A stretch of 64,000 nt of DNA from Triglochin maritima (GCA_963682175.1 OY821787.1:22980501-23044500), one strand, 5' to 3'; counted from the first letter of the stretch, positions 22,695 to 35,156 are shown. Notes: generated by a model from the letters alone, not told the origin. A program made the numbers and translations.

Positions 22695-23130
22695 TCGTTC
22701 GACCGATAATAAGTTGTTGCTTGACCGAAATCTTTTTGTTCAACCGTTTTCCTGCGTTTGTTTGACCGATTTTAATATTTAGGTCGACCGGTCTGTGTTG
22801 TTCAACCGATAGCAGGGATCCTGAGTTTTCGACTCTGAGTTTCGGTTCGACCGTAAGTGCTTTCCGTGTGACCGTTTGTAATATTTCGGTCGACTGGTCG
22901 GTTTTGTTCAACCGATAGCAGGGATCCTAAGTTTTCGACTTTGAGTTTTGGTTCGACCGCAAGTGTTTTCCGTGCGACCGTTTTTAATAGTTCGGTCGAC
23001 CGGTCGGTTTTGTTCAACCGATAGCAGGGTTGATAAGTTTTTGACTTTGAGTTTTCGTTCGACCGCTCGTGTATTCCGTGCGACCGTTTTTAATTGTTCG
23101 GTCGACCGGTATGGTTTGTTCGACTGATAG
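22695..23130 (+). repeat. 106-bp tandem repeats carrying GGTCGACC motifs
   Basis: Three units of exactly 106 bp start at 22801, 22907 and 23013 with 'ttcaaccgatagcaggg' or close to it. A decayed unit precedes them (22695-22800) and a partial one follows at 23119. Each unit contains a full or near-full CGGTCGACCG and two half-sites. They lie between pol and the envelope-like frame of the SIRE-like copia. Confidence 0.9.
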
Positions 23131-23477
23131 CAGGGGATTGTGTCTGCCTTGTTCTTCGGTCCGGTCGACCGAAATATGCTTTTGTCCGACTGTTCGCTTT
23201 GTTGACTTAAGTTTTTGCTTTTTTTTAACCTTTCGGTCGACCGCCCATTGGATTGGTCGACCGGTTCTGTCGTTTTCTGCTACTTCTAGGGTTAAATCGA
23301 AACATGTTCTTCACTTTTACCCATCTCTCTCCCAAACCCTAAGCCCTCCCCATCTCGTTTCTCTCTCGATTTCGCACTTTTCCTGCGGTAAAACTCAAAT
23401 CTTTTTGCATTTTATCGCTTCTCATCATCTCCTCTTCATTTTGCACCCATTTTTTCCCCAAACTCGAGTTCTTCACC

Positions 23478-24730
23478 ATGACCGGGAAGAAAATGGCTAT
23501 TCGCAAGAAATGTTCGGTTGCTTCCACTACTTCCACCGAAAAACGCACCAAGAAAGCCCACGATCGCTCCTCTACTACCCCAAATGTTCGGCATCCGCCC
23601 GCGTCTCCAACTCTTGCCTTCCATCCTATTGACGAGTTCGCCAAAAGCGATTGGGAGAAAAAGCTTTCGGCGGCTCCTTTTATTCCGAACCGCGCTGTTG
23701 AGGTAGCGGACTTTCATGATTATTCTCTTAAACCGTGCTTAGATGCTAATGGCCTTACTCATTGTCTCACCCATTTAGCTTCAAAACCTTATTATCTGTT
23801 TTTGGTTCAACAATTCTATTGTAATCTTCGTTTTGAACCAAATCACCATATTGCTCGTACCATGATCAATGGACTTAGATATGAAATTGTCCCCGGAACT
23901 CTTGCTGAAGCTTTTGGCTTAGAGTTCTCGGGTGTTCATTTATATGTTGATCATCCTCTTAGTGTACTTGAAAACATTTCTCATGATGATATGGTTGCTG
24001 AATTATATGCTTTTCCACCTCCTTCCAAAAATGGTTATATTATTCACAACTCCTCCTTGATGCATCCTTTTGCTCGCGTCTTGGCTTATATCGTTTCATT
24101 CAATTTGCTCCCTAAACAGGGCATCATAACGAAATCTCTTATACGGAGCTTGTGTGTATCTATTGCATCTACAAGAAAATTCCGGTTAATTGGCCTCTAT
24201 TCATTTTCCTTCATATGCGCTTTAAGAAAGGGAGGTATCTCCCTTATCCCATGTTGCTCACCACTCTCTTTGAACTTCTGAAAATTCGTGTTACCGATTG
24301 TCTATCGGCCACATACAAATATCAAATCTGTAAGACCACTCTCTCTAAAATGAAAACCATTGCCTCATCTTCTCTTCAACCGTCCTGTGAGGGAGATTCT
24401 GAGCAAGAAGATGAAGATGATGTGCCGGCCGATCCTCGTTGGATGCCCCAGCCATCTCAGCTGGAGAGTCACTGTTCTTGGGGTGAAGGCGACGAATCTG
24501 CTTGGCAGGAGAGTCAGTGGAGATCCGCTTATACTGACTACACTCCGGATCATTCATTTCAGCTGGTTTTGGATCGTTTTGATGCGTTTGAAGCATCCAC
24601 TTCTCAATGACTTGATCGTTTTGAAGCTTCGACATCTCTGCACCTTGAGCGTCTTGACGCTAAGTTCGACTCGGTGTTTCATGACATTGACTCTCTCACT
24701 TCTATGTTTCGTGATCGCTTTGGACATTGA
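23478..24730 (+). pseudogene. Envelope-like third ORF of the SIRE-like copia
   Basis: A frame starting at the ATG at 23478 follows pol after ~890 bp. It opens with a basic, Ser/Thr-rich N-terminus, then a globular region (FHPIDEFAKSDWEKK, LVQQFYCNLRF, INGLRYEIVPGTLAEAFGL). This layout is that of the 'putative plant transposon protein' found in SIRE/Maximus elements and often called envelope-like. A one-base shift near 24119 moves the homology to the frame continuing as YTELVCIYCIYKKIPVNWP. An acidic stretch (SEQEDEDDVPAD) follows, then a TGA at 24608-24610. The frame stays open beyond that to 24730 with a heptad-like tail (LHLERLDAKFDSVFHDIDS). No signal peptide or clear transmembrane anchor is seen, so an envelope role is not supported by the sequence alone. 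The breaks make it non-functional. Confidence 0.7.
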
Positions 24731-25092
24731 GTTGTTTTTTTTAATGGTTTAAGGTTGGTTGGTCGTGTGTCTTGTATGATTTGTTTTCCGCTTTGGTTGT
24801 GTGGTGTATCGTCTGCGTGTGTTGTATTTTGAACCTTTCATTTCTTAATGCATGTTTTGCTTCTTCTTCATTGTTTGTTTTGGCAAATGGATGTGCTTTA
24901 GTTGTTGGATATTCTCTTTCAGTTTTTTTTATTATGCCAAAGGGGGAGAGTAATACTACTCATACATGTCTATTGGGTTTACGAATGTCATATAGCTAGG
25001 GGGAGCTATAAGATAGGGGGAGCATTGAGTAGAATTCATTGAAATAACATGTATTTAATTTGATAAGTTGTCATCATCAAAAAGGGGGAGAT
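24731..25092 (+). promoter_or_regulatory. 3' untranslated region with repeated polypurine tracts
   Basis: Runs of GGGGGAG occur at about 24943, 25000, 25016 and 25084. The last, AAAAAGGGGGAGAT (25079-25092), directly abuts the 3' LTR and is the polypurine tract. Multiple tracts of this kind are characteristic of SIRE-like elements. No coding sequence is supported. Confidence 0.8.
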
Positions 25093-26619
25093 TGTTGGCT
25101 TTTTAGCTAATGATTGCTTATCCGTTTTGATGATTAATCAACATATAACTTAAACACATGTAATTCATTCATATCACTCTTGCACAATACACATATATCG
25201 TTTTGTACTAACATTTCAGGTGACAAGTTTAACGAGAAATGAAGTTGAAGAGTAGATAGGTTTACATTATTGTCATTAGGATTTAAATTTAACTTGAGCA
25301 CTTAAATCTTGATGCATTGCATATCATGACTCTTTAGGATTTCATAGAAGAAGAACTAAACCTTCAAATTCCATACAAAACTTCTTTAGAAATCAATCAA
25401 ACCATATCTAGGAATTCTGCACTCCACCGGTCGACCGGTCGACCATCTGGTTCGATCGTTTAATCTAAAACTGTTTTTCTGAACCCTTTCGGTCGACCGA
25501 ACGGTGTTCTGGTTCGACCGTTTCATTAGAGTAACGTAAAGTATTTTGGTCGACCGATCAACTGTTCATAAGTGCTGGAAGACACGTGCCTTAGTGCAAA
25601 CCGGTCGACCGAAAGTCCTTTTCTGTTCGACCGGTTGATTTCTATTTTTGTCTTCTTTTGTGACCGTTATACTTGTCGTATTATACAACGGTCGTATACA
25701 CATACTTTCACCATACCCCAAATACATAGCTTAACCGGTCGAACAAATCTTATTTACCGGTCGACCGTTTGACCATTGATCGTTCGTAGCATTCTTCCTG
25801 CTATCGGTCGATACCACCTTGGTTCGACCGGTCACACTTTGTCTCTACCAAACCTTACACATCGGTCGACCGTTTCCTTGTTTCGTTCGACCGGTACACT
25901 TAAGTTCCATCCCAGTTAGTTCGACCGTTCCTCGTTTGTCTGACCGTTTGACTACTATTCACGTAACCGGTCGACCGTTTCATTCTTACCGGTCGACCGA
26001 ACTTTGACAGAATTGCTTCTTGAATCTCTGGTTTGTGTATCTTGCACAAAACCCAATCAAATCTTTCTCAAACGGATAGAAAACTTAAGAGGCTTATATA
26101 TAGAGCTTAGATAATCTTTACAAGGTTACCAATCCATTCTCTATGCTCTCATTGTGCTAAAAACTTCCAAGTGCTCTTACTCTCTTTATTGCTCTCAACC
26201 ACTCTCTTGATCAATCATTCAATTGCATTCATCATCAATTCAAGTGCTCAAGAGTAGGTTACACTAAGTCTACTACAAAGGAGTTGTACAAGCTTCCGGA
26301 GTGAAGCTCTTCTCGGGTTGTGAGAAGGAGGTCCAAGCTTGGCGAGGGTGTTCGCAAGCTTGAATTGTAAAGGCTCGATCTTTGCCCGAAAAGAAGATCA
26401 AATTAGTAAAGATCGCGAAGTTGCTCAAGGAAGAGCAATTCGTAAGAGAGGACTAGGATCCGGTAGTTGGATCCAAACCTTTATACATCCGGTGTTTGGT
26501 TTGCCTTTTCATCTCACTATTTTCATTGGTTATCTTGTTATTGCACAAATAGTTGGTAGTGAGAAATTAGTCTATAAACCCCCCCTTAAGACTAATATTT
26601 AGGGCAATTAGATGCTACA
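25093..26619 (+). mobile_element. 3' LTR of the SIRE-like copia
   Basis: It is nearly identical to 16206-17733, starting TGTTGGC and ending GCTACA. Differences visible by eye are scattered single bases. It carries the same GGTCGACCG cluster (25430-26000) and TATA box. Confidence 0.9.
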
Positions 26620-27710
26620 AATATGTAATTTGGTTTCTCAAGAATAAACTAAGTACCTAGTGTGGGCGTTAGGACATCAATTAACCATTCGTACAACTCA
26701 ATACATTTATACATTCTCTACTAATCAAGCATTCATACATAACAAGTCATTTACCATAACAATATGATCATTTACAAGCAACAAGATAACTTTAGATCTA
26801 GCATGAGACAAATACCTAGTGTGGCCATTATCCCATCTAATACAAGTGTTAGCAAGTTACATGCATAGATCGACATTAAGCACATGAAATGACACAAATA
26901 AGAACACATCACCAACACATCACATAATCTACATCACCTCAACCCCAAATGGGGTGGATCTACTGTTTACTCATCAAGCTAACAATTATACTTAGAAAGA
27001 AAGACATTCTAACTAATTATACTAAGGTAGGCTAAACATGCAAGCATTCAAAAAGCGACAACATCAAAACAAAATTAGAAAAAATCATTTTATTGATAAC
27101 TCACATTCCAAGTAGTTTTACCTCCACTTGAGTTTTGTTCTGAATGCTTACTCTAAGTAGAGAGAATGACCACTAGGCAATGGGTTATTGCAAAGGAAGA
27201 ATATGAGTTCTATTTATAGACATGAAAAATGCAACTTGGGACAATCCCCCGGTGTGGGACTAATAAACCATACCTAAAATGAACATAAAAAACATAACCC
27301 ACAACCACACGAAATCGGGTCGAATCCTAACCAAAATGGATGGCCAATTGATGGTCACAATTGGTCTGATGCAACCCATTTTTGGATGTGTTCTCAAGTG
27401 CTTAAATTATTCCTTTGGTCGGTTATTTGACTTTGAGCCAGAATCTAATTGCCAGAATAGTCCTCATGATGGTGTGGAGTTTCTCAATTTGCTATTTGAT
27501 ACTTCTGGCTTACGTCCAGGTCCTCCCATCTTGCAGATCGGCCCAGAAGTCTCACATATCAAACTTTTTTCTTGAATTTTAGTCTTTTTGTGTCTTCTTC
27601 TTAAACATGTTTATTCCTGAAACTTAAACATAAAACTCGTTACATAGCATTACTTAGGCTCAAAATAGATGATATATGACCTGGATATATGCATGATATT
27701 ATACTAATCA

Positions 27711-29587
27711 AAGAGTCTTATTCCTCCTTTCAATTACCCCATTTTTTTGAGGAGTTCTTGGGAAAAAAATGTATGTTCAATACCATCATAATCACAAAAT
27801 TCTTCAAAACCTTCATTTTTAAATTCACCACCATGATCACTACAAATTTTCAAAATCAATGACCCTTTTTCTCTTTGAATTCGTTTTGCAAATTGTTTAA
27901 ATTATTTGAAAGCTTCATTCTTCTTAGCAAGAAACAAAATCCAAGTAAATCGAGTAAAATCGTCAATGATGACAAATGTATATCTCTTCCCACCTAGATT
28001 TGAAGTTCTAGATGGACCAAAGAGATCCATGTGCAAAAATTCCAAAGGTTTTGAAGTAGAGACCATATTGATTGATTTGAAAGAACTTTTAAATTGTTTT
28101 CCAAATTCACAAGCATCACGAAGTTTATTCCTTTTGAAATCCAATTCAGGAAATCCTCTTACCAAGTCATATTTAGAAAGTTTATGAAGTTGGCTCTTGC
28201 TAATGTGGCCTAACCTCTTATGCCATAACCAAAATTCGTCATTAATTTGAAGCAACTAAGCATGTTTCCTTAGAGAATGAGTCAATGATATCAACATGAA
28301 AACATAAACATTCCATATTTCTAGCCTTTAAAAGCGGTTTCTAAACTTGCTTTAGAGATGATGTATACAATTGGTTGATCAAAAAGCACTAAGAAACCTT
28401 TATCGGTTAGTTGACTTACACTAAGCAAATTATGCTTCAAATCATCAACAAGAAGCACATTTTGTATTTGGGTATTAGAATCAGTACCAACATAATTGTT
28501 ACTGATAATATGACCTTCAGCATTGTACCACGTGACGGTTCCACCCTTCTTTGATGTCAAAGTCTTGAACATTGAGTGGTCTACCATCATGTGTCTCGGG
28601 TACCAGTTATCCACAATCCACTTCCCCTTGTTCTTAACCTACATCCAAAGAAGGAGAATATGATTTTTTACCCATATTTGTTTGGGTCCTTTGGGGTTAG
28701 CTTTAGGTACCCAAACATCTTTGGTTCTAGTTACCAAAACATTTGAAGATAATTTCTTTTTCACAAGACCATTTGAAGCATGAACAAAATAACTCTTAAA
28801 ATTTTTCTTTTCATGCTTGTATCCTAGACCATGTTTTTCTAATGATTGAATTTGGCTACCAAGTAACATGTCTAGGATCTTCTTTCCTTTTTTGTAAATT
28901 TCTCAAGATCAATCCTCAATTGCTTATTTCATTTTCTAAGATATTGTATTTCTTTATCATGAGATTTGCCATTGAGAGCCTTCAATCTATTGTTTTCCAT
29001 GACAAGCTTATCAATTTCAATTGATAATGATTGATTCAAGCATGCTATATCATGATTAGCTTTCCTAGAGAGTTTACTTTTATGCCTTAAAAGCTCACAT
29101 TTTTCAAGTAATTCAAGAAAGGCATGAAGCAATTCATCATATGAGTTAGAATAATGAGTTCAGAATACTTTTTTTCTCCATCTTTGGCAACTTGACAAGT
29201 GTTGGGCTCGTCTTGCTCGCTGATGAAGATGCACTACACAACTCTCCATTACCTTCTTCTTGGGCGTAGAGGCATAAGTGAGTTTCTTCATTTTCCGACT
29301 CAGTTGATGAAGCAGAGGATGAATCGTATGATCCATCCCAAGTTGCCTTGCGGGCCTTTCTCTTGTCTTTATCCCTCTTTTCTCTTCTTTTGAACCTGCT
29401 TTCTTTCTCTTCCTTTTCTCTTCTGTTTTTCTCTTGTCTTTCCTTGAATTTTATTATGGTACAATCATTCTTTATATGCCCAACTTTATCACATTTATAG
29501 CAAATTGGACCTTTGGAGCTTTCTTCATCATCCCTTCTCTTTCTTTGGAATTTCTCCTTTACTCATTGCTTCTTGAACATCTTAACT
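27711..29587 (-). pseudogene. Copia gag C-terminus, protease and integrase fragment
   Basis: From 29587 leftwards come a CCHC zinc knuckle (CYKCDKVGHIKNDC), a charged region, an acidic tail (STESENEETHLC) and a coiled-coil-like stretch (28929-29132). The linker follows (VWVPKANPKGPKQIWV). Protease has DNW where the catalytic DSG is expected (28590-28610). Integrase begins with the zinc region (WLWHKRLGHISKSQLHKL) and continues to LHMDLFGP, IDDFTRFTW and a decayed DHGGEF region near 27830. The sequence ends at 27711 just past the equivalent of TPQQNG. The altered protease site and many stops make this a relic. Confidence 0.85.
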
Positions 29588-31153
29588 TGTAGGATTTTGT
29601 GCCCTTTATATGTGTATATTTTAAAAAAAATACAAGCATTTAGGATCGTTTTTCATAATTTTTAACAATTTTATGTCCAAAATTCCTAACTGTATTTCAA
29701 TATAGGTAATAAACTATTTAATATTGAAACACATAGATTGGATTAGTTACAAATCGTCAATTTCGGTCGGACAACACATCCAACCGGTCAACTGATTCAC
29801 CACAACCAAAAGTCCCTAGTTTCGGTCGAGCGACAAGTCCAAACGGTCCAGCCAAAATGGTCGACCATCTTTCAATCAAGAAAATCCCTGATTTCGGTCG
29901 AACCATGTTTGCTAAACGGTCGATCGTTTCTCAATCGGGTGAAGTCCCCAATTTCGGTCGAACAAAGTTTGTCAAACGGTCGACCAATTTGACCGATTTA
30001 TGTCTTTGTCAAATTTTAGATCAATATCCAACAAAATCTGATCTTAGGGTTTTAGCAAATTTGTATTTTATAATTTTAGGAACCACATTATAATATGCAA
30101 CATATTATCATATATAATGTCAAACATTATACCCCATAATATATTAGCATCTTATATAAATTTATTAATTATTCTAACAATATCGTAATCACGACATATT
30201 GATTTTCATATTTTACCACATGTACTTCAATACATCATACAAAATGTAAAATCAATTCTTTGTTTCCCTGTTTTGTTATGTAACCTATAGGAGGATCTAA
30301 GTTATGTTGGCAATGATATAAAATATTTTATATCATAAACTATAAATGGAATGTAGCTACACATTATAGTTACCTATATAACAAAAGGTGTTTTGCTCTC
30401 TCGAACTAAACACGATCCATTTAGTGATATGTACTATCACTTGTGTCTATCCCTTGCCTCATGATATTGAGAACAATATACAAAGTAGAAATGTATCATC
30501 TTTGTATTATATATTCATTTCTTAATCTCTCAAGCTAATTATAAATATGTAACTATACACAAGTTATATTGTGCACATTATATTTTTTCTTTATCAAGGG
30601 TCCAACAATATCATCACTCAAGTGAAGAGGGACAATGATAATCTTTTGACATATCACTTTTTCCACCACAAGTTATGTATAACCAACTAATACATTTATC
30701 ACTATTCACAATGATAGTTTTTTATATTAATCAAATCATACACTCCTCATGTAAAAGATATAGGTCTCATATCTTAGGATTCAAAGACACTATGAAAAAT
30801 TAATAACACAAACATAATTCCTCAATGTTTCATTTGTTAGGTCAGTTCAATATATGAAAGAAATATTTTCCATTTGATATACTCATGTTGTTAAATATTT
30901 GTAGAGCTACAATATCAAACCAATATGATAATCTTAACTCGGTAATCCATGTCCCATGTTAATTACCATGAATGTGAATTACTTTTGATATATGTAAACC
31001 ATTATCTTTTAGTTCTCTACGGTTAAGGACCAAGAGTCTCTTCAATAACTCTTCCAAAAGATGAATTCATTAATCAAGGAACAAAATGTTCAATACATTC
31101 AATTCAAAATAAAATACATTTAAAAGTAAAACTTTTAGAACACATTCCTTCCA
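29588..31153 (-). mobile_element. Copia solo LTR inserted in gag
   Basis: This 1566-bp LTR begins TGGAAGGAATG and ends AATCCTACA on the minus strand. It is a diverged relative of the LTR at 7783-9778: same termini, same order of phrases such as 'tctctacggttaaggaccaag'. No internal region is present. The flanks TAACT (29583-29587) and TGACC (31154-31158) agree at three of five positions and differ by two transitions, consistent with an old duplication. Degraded GGTCGACC-like motifs occur at 29760-29990. Confidence 0.8.
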
Positions 31154-31174
31154 TGACCATCATTGCAAGCTCTT

Positions 31175-32731
31175 TCATTGACATCATTTCATGCTCATAT
31201 TTATATCTTATATCTATTATCTTACACTTAAGCAATGCTACATGACGAGTTTTATGTTTAGTTTTCAGGAATAAAGAGTTTTGAAGAAAAGAGTCATGAA
31301 AGGACCCAAAAGCAAGAAAAATGACTTAATTGTGAGACTTAGGGACTGAGATGCAAGATCGAAAGACCTGAACGTAAGATCAAATGACCAATGAGCAAAC
31401 AAGAATACTTCACACCATCATGGGGAGTATTTTGGCAATTCTTTTCGGGTCGGAGCTCCAAAAAGCGAAGTAGATGCATCAAAGTCAAACAAAGCCTTCC
31501 AGAAAGCTCAGAAGAAAATCCAGACCAATCAAAACACTGTAGACCGCTAATTAGCGGTCCAAGACCTCTAATTGGCGGTCACTTTGGGCCCAAAGCCGCT
31601 AAGATTTCTCTGGATTACGTATTAGTGTGTATTTAGTCCATTTATGATATTTGTTTAGTCCCATATCGGGGGATTGTCCCGGATTAGCTTTCTTCATGCT
31701 TATAAATAGAACTCTTCACCTTCCATTGTATCCATCTCTCTCTTTGGTGGCCATCTTCCCTACTAAGAGTGAAGCATTGAAGCAAAACTCTGGTGGAGGA
31801 AGGGCTACTTGTAATTGAGTGAGTTAATAATAGATGTCTTCCTTTAATTGTGTTGTTCCTCTCTTAGTTTAATTTCCTTTCATATGCATGCATGCTTGTT
31901 TGTTTTGTTTTATGCTTCGTTAATATTTCTTGTTTGATTAGTGTAGTTTCATTTCAGTATAATGTTTTCTTTTGTTAGATTAGTTAGTTTAAATATGTGT
32001 GAGTAGTTTCATCCACATTTGGGGGTGAAGAAATATGTGATATGATCATGTAGTGTTTTAAGTGTGTGTTATCTTTATCCCTTGAGCTTTATTGATTTCC
32101 ATAACCATATAATGGATTTTCACTCTTATCTTTGATATGCTAATGCTATTGAATGAAGTTTAGCTTATGCTTTGATTAGTGGACCTATTTTATGGGGAAT
32201 GATAAGGTTAGGATATGGATGAAGTTAATATTGGAAACACAATTTGTAGTTTATGTGCTCTTGTTGCCTTTACCTTAGCTAATGTCTTGTATGTTTTAAT
32301 GATGTAGTCTTATCTTAATTCATGTGGAGGCATAGTAGGGTCTAGCCTTTATACTTGAGTTCATTTAGCTTCATTCCAATTATTGTCTTGTATGTTTTAA
32401 TGATGTAGTCTTATCTTAATTCATGTGGAGGCAAAGTTGGATGTAGTTTTATGATTTCATACACTACATGTTGTGAGGAGCTTAATTGAACACACACACA
32501 CACATCTTTATATTCACATTATTTCTCTACTCCCTATGGGGTTTAGTTTTATTGTTTATCTTCATTTCTTTTTGCATATTAGTGTAGTTCAGTGTAATCA
32601 ATCTTTCTCTCCTTTCTTTACCACTCCCCTTCGCTCAAACAAAACGTCGACACACCTCCCAGTGGACAACCCGTATTTACCACCGCTTCAACGCGGCCGT
32701 GAACTTGCGGTTTAAATAAAACGATCAATCA
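31175..32731 (+). mobile_element. Ty3/gypsy solo LTR with CTCTT duplication
   Basis: This is the reverse-oriented member of the gypsy LTR family: 1557 bp, TCATTGACATC at the start and CGATCAATCA at the end. A perfect 5-bp duplication CTCTT flanks it (31170-31174 and 32732-32736), inside a minus-strand copia gag. A TATA box (tataaata, 31701-31708) fixes its transcription direction as plus. It follows the shared phrase 'atcgggggattgtccc', which lies upstream in U3. Boundaries are the best defined of the family. Confidence 0.9.
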
Positions 32732-32736
32732 CTCTT

Positions 32737-32884
32737 CATCACTCTCATCATCATCCAACCTTTCGTATTCAAAGCTAGCTTTGAGGGCAATTCTTTTTTC
32801 TTTCTTTTTCGAGCTCTTCATCTTTCTTTTTTTACTTCATTTGAATCTCATAAGCCATATAATGCTTCCGATGAGGTCCGGTAT
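32737..32884 (-). pseudogene. Copia gag fragment between two insertions
   Basis: On the minus strand this reads from the DLIGS and MAYEIQMK part of Gag, through a K/E-rich run, to ALKASFEYERLDDDESDEE. It joins the piece ending at 34546 on one side and the ELAMMV scrap at 31169-31154 on the other. It makes no protein by itself. Confidence 0.8.
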
Positions 32885-34545
32885 GATAAAGATTGAGCTT
32901 CAATTTACTCATACTACGCATATTGTTAGGGGAAGTATCTAATACATGCATAGACTACATATATATAGGGTGAGCAATCATATAGAAAAGGGAAGAACTT
33001 AAATTGATTCTCAAGTATTAAGATATAGGTTTACGATCATCAAAAATGGGAATAATGTTGCCTTTTTGGTCTTAATCTATATTAATTTTGATTATTAATC
33101 AAATTAATTTTAATCAATCAACCTAATCAATCAAAGTGAGCAAACATGATTACATGCATTGCATACATACTTGTATACTTGCAATCATCTTGGTGGGTTG
33201 ATCAAGATAATCAAGAAAATAAGCATTGGGACAAAGACATCAAGACTCAAGACTTGTAATCAAAGCTTTGGACCAAAACATGTAATTTTATATTTATTGA
33301 ATCCATAAGGTTTTATGTAAACTTAAGCACTAGGATTCTGTCCCATCAAGATTTGGTACACTTCATGGTCAACCGAAACATTTCTAGTTCGGTCCAACGA
33401 ACACCTATTGGACAACCGAATCATACCCATTAGTAGACGATAGGATGCTCTCTGTAATTGTCCTAACGGACGACCGAATAGCCTTGGACTATTTTTGGAC
33501 TTTGCTCCAATAGTCACACTTGAATCAAGTCTTAGAGCCAAATTGACTTGTCGTAATTTGGACGACCAAATGCTATCGGTCAACCGAGACCTTCTTGGCT
33601 TTAGGTGCCCAACGGCTATTTACACGTGGCAATTCACCGTTGTACCCAACGACTATTTGAACCTTAATTATCAACACAAAAATCGTGCTAACTTCGGTCA
33701 TCCGAAGTATACACGGTCAACCGAACTTGAGTAATGAGAGCGCAACCAATCTTACTGTCCACCTTGGAACGGTGAACCAAAATATAATAGGACAAAATTG
33801 AAAATAGTTACTGGAAGTTGGTGAATGGTAATCCGAAGGATATTCAGTCAACCGAGTGCTTATATATGACAAATCCATTTGTCGTGTCTCGGACTACTGT
33901 TACATAAATGGTCGACCGAACTTGGTTAAAATTCTGCCCGAGCTTAAAGCAAATTCTTGCTTCTCATTGGTCCATATCCCACCAACTCCCAAACGACTAG
34001 AAGAGCTTAAAGGCTTATAAATAGGATCTCATTTCTTGGTTTTAGAACTCTTGAACACTTCCTGTCAATCCTATACTCAAAGTCAAATCATCTTCATCTT
34101 CAAACTCTCATTCTTCTACACTCAAGCCTAACTTCACCACTTGCATATTCATTCCATATCACTATCCAAGTGTGCTCAAGTATAGAGTGTTAGATTGTGA
34201 TTCCATTTCCAAATACAAGAATCACCAAAGAGTTGTAAAGCTTCGAGGAAACTCCCTCTCAGGTTGTGAGAGGAGACACGAGCGAGACAAGGATTGGTCG
34301 TGAGGCTCGATGTTGTAAACGACATTGAGCTCGGCCCGGAACGGATATCGATTAGTGGAACCATAAGCGAGGCTCGAGGGATCGTGTGAGGCTTGCGAGG
34401 AGGACTAGGACCGGGGTGCGGTGCCAAACCTCTCTAAACTCCGGTGTCGACATTTATTTGTTTGCAATTGTCTTCTCCCTTAATCTTTCAATTATTGTTT
34501 TAATTCCGCAATTAGTTTAGTTATTAGAGAGTCATCGATTCTAAC
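32885..34545 (+). mobile_element. 3' end of a plus-strand copia: polypurine tract and LTR
   Basis: A short AT-rich internal piece (32885-33040) leads to a purine tract 'caaaaatgggaataa' (33041-33055) and an LTR that starts TGTTGCC at 33056. The LTR ends near 'cgattctaac' at about 34545, giving roughly 1490 bp. It aligns in layout with the SIRE-type LTRs (TGTTGGC start; 'ggtgccaaacctct' near the end) but is older. Its CGGTCGACCG sites are mostly changed to CGGTCAACCG or similar. It interrupts the minus-strand gag, whose two halves continue at 34546 and 32884. Confidence 0.75.
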
Positions 34546-35156
34546 TCTCTATTGACAAAGTGTTGATGTCTTGAGCCTTCTCAATAGTGGTTGTCTTTTT
34601 CTCCCAATCGCTTGAGAGAGATCGAAGAATCTTCCGCACCTTGTCACCTTCATTCACCTTCTTACCAAGATTTTTTAAATTGTTAGTAATCTCGGTGAAG
34701 CAAGTGTTCATCTCGCTTATACTTTCACGAGGTTGCATAGAAAATAATTCATATTTGCGTACGAATATGTCAACCATAGTTTCTTTCATTTTAGAAGATC
34801 CTTCATGATGAGATTCAAGAAATTTCATATTCACAAGCGGTATTACATCCGCTAATTCTACCATATTCTTGAGTATCTACACTGCATACAAATATGTTCA
34901 TAAGTTTCATTCATTTCGGCATCAACAATTACATTTTTGGTTAATTGTGGTAATTGCTCGTTAGTGGGTGCAACATATTTAACACTAAGAAAGATCCACA
35001 TTTTTAAAGAGAAAGATTGGATATAAATCCTTATTCTATTTTTCCAATAGGCATAATTATCACCAGTAAGCAAAAGGGGTCTAGCAGTAGATAATCATTT
35101 ACTAAGTTGATTAGTGTTCCTCTCCATTGCTAAATGGACTAAATGAGTAAACCTAT
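34546..35156 (-). pseudogene. Copia gag N-terminal part
   Basis: On the minus strand this gives LLTGDNYAYWKNRIRIY, a capsid segment with KETMVDIFVRKYELFSMQ, ESISEMNTCFTEITNN and WEKKTTTIEKAQD, then ends at the insertion point. It lies just downstream of the primer-binding site, as a gag start should. A frameshift near 34860 separates its two readable parts. Confidence 0.8.

Larger units (their letters stand above)
16206..26619 (+). mobile_element. SIRE-like Ty1/copia, nearly complete (10.4 kb)
   Basis: It has two LTRs of 1528 and 1527 bp that look about 98-99% identical by eye, a tRNA-Met primer-binding site, gag, pol, a third envelope-like frame, several GGGGGAG purine tracts and a final polypurine tract. 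The WVPK linker and the extra frame after pol point to the SIRE/Maximus group. The near-identical LTRs suggest a young insertion, yet the frame is broken at about 19190, 19300, 19538, 24119 and 24608. The immediate flanks are not a matching 5-bp duplication (CCTAG and AATAT). Confidence 0.9.
15727..27710 (-). mobile_element. Ty3/gypsy 5' LTR, split by a SIRE-like copia
   Basis: The LTR consists of 15727-16205 plus 26620-27710, about 1.5 kb. It begins at 27710 (TGATTAGTA on the minus strand) inside the integrase of another copia, and ends at 15727 (TGATTGATCA on the plus strand). Unlike its relatives it is followed by a primer-binding site and a gag remnant, so it is a true 5' LTR. The copia at 16206-26619 sits in its middle, with a small duplication at the left junction. 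Confidence 0.8.
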
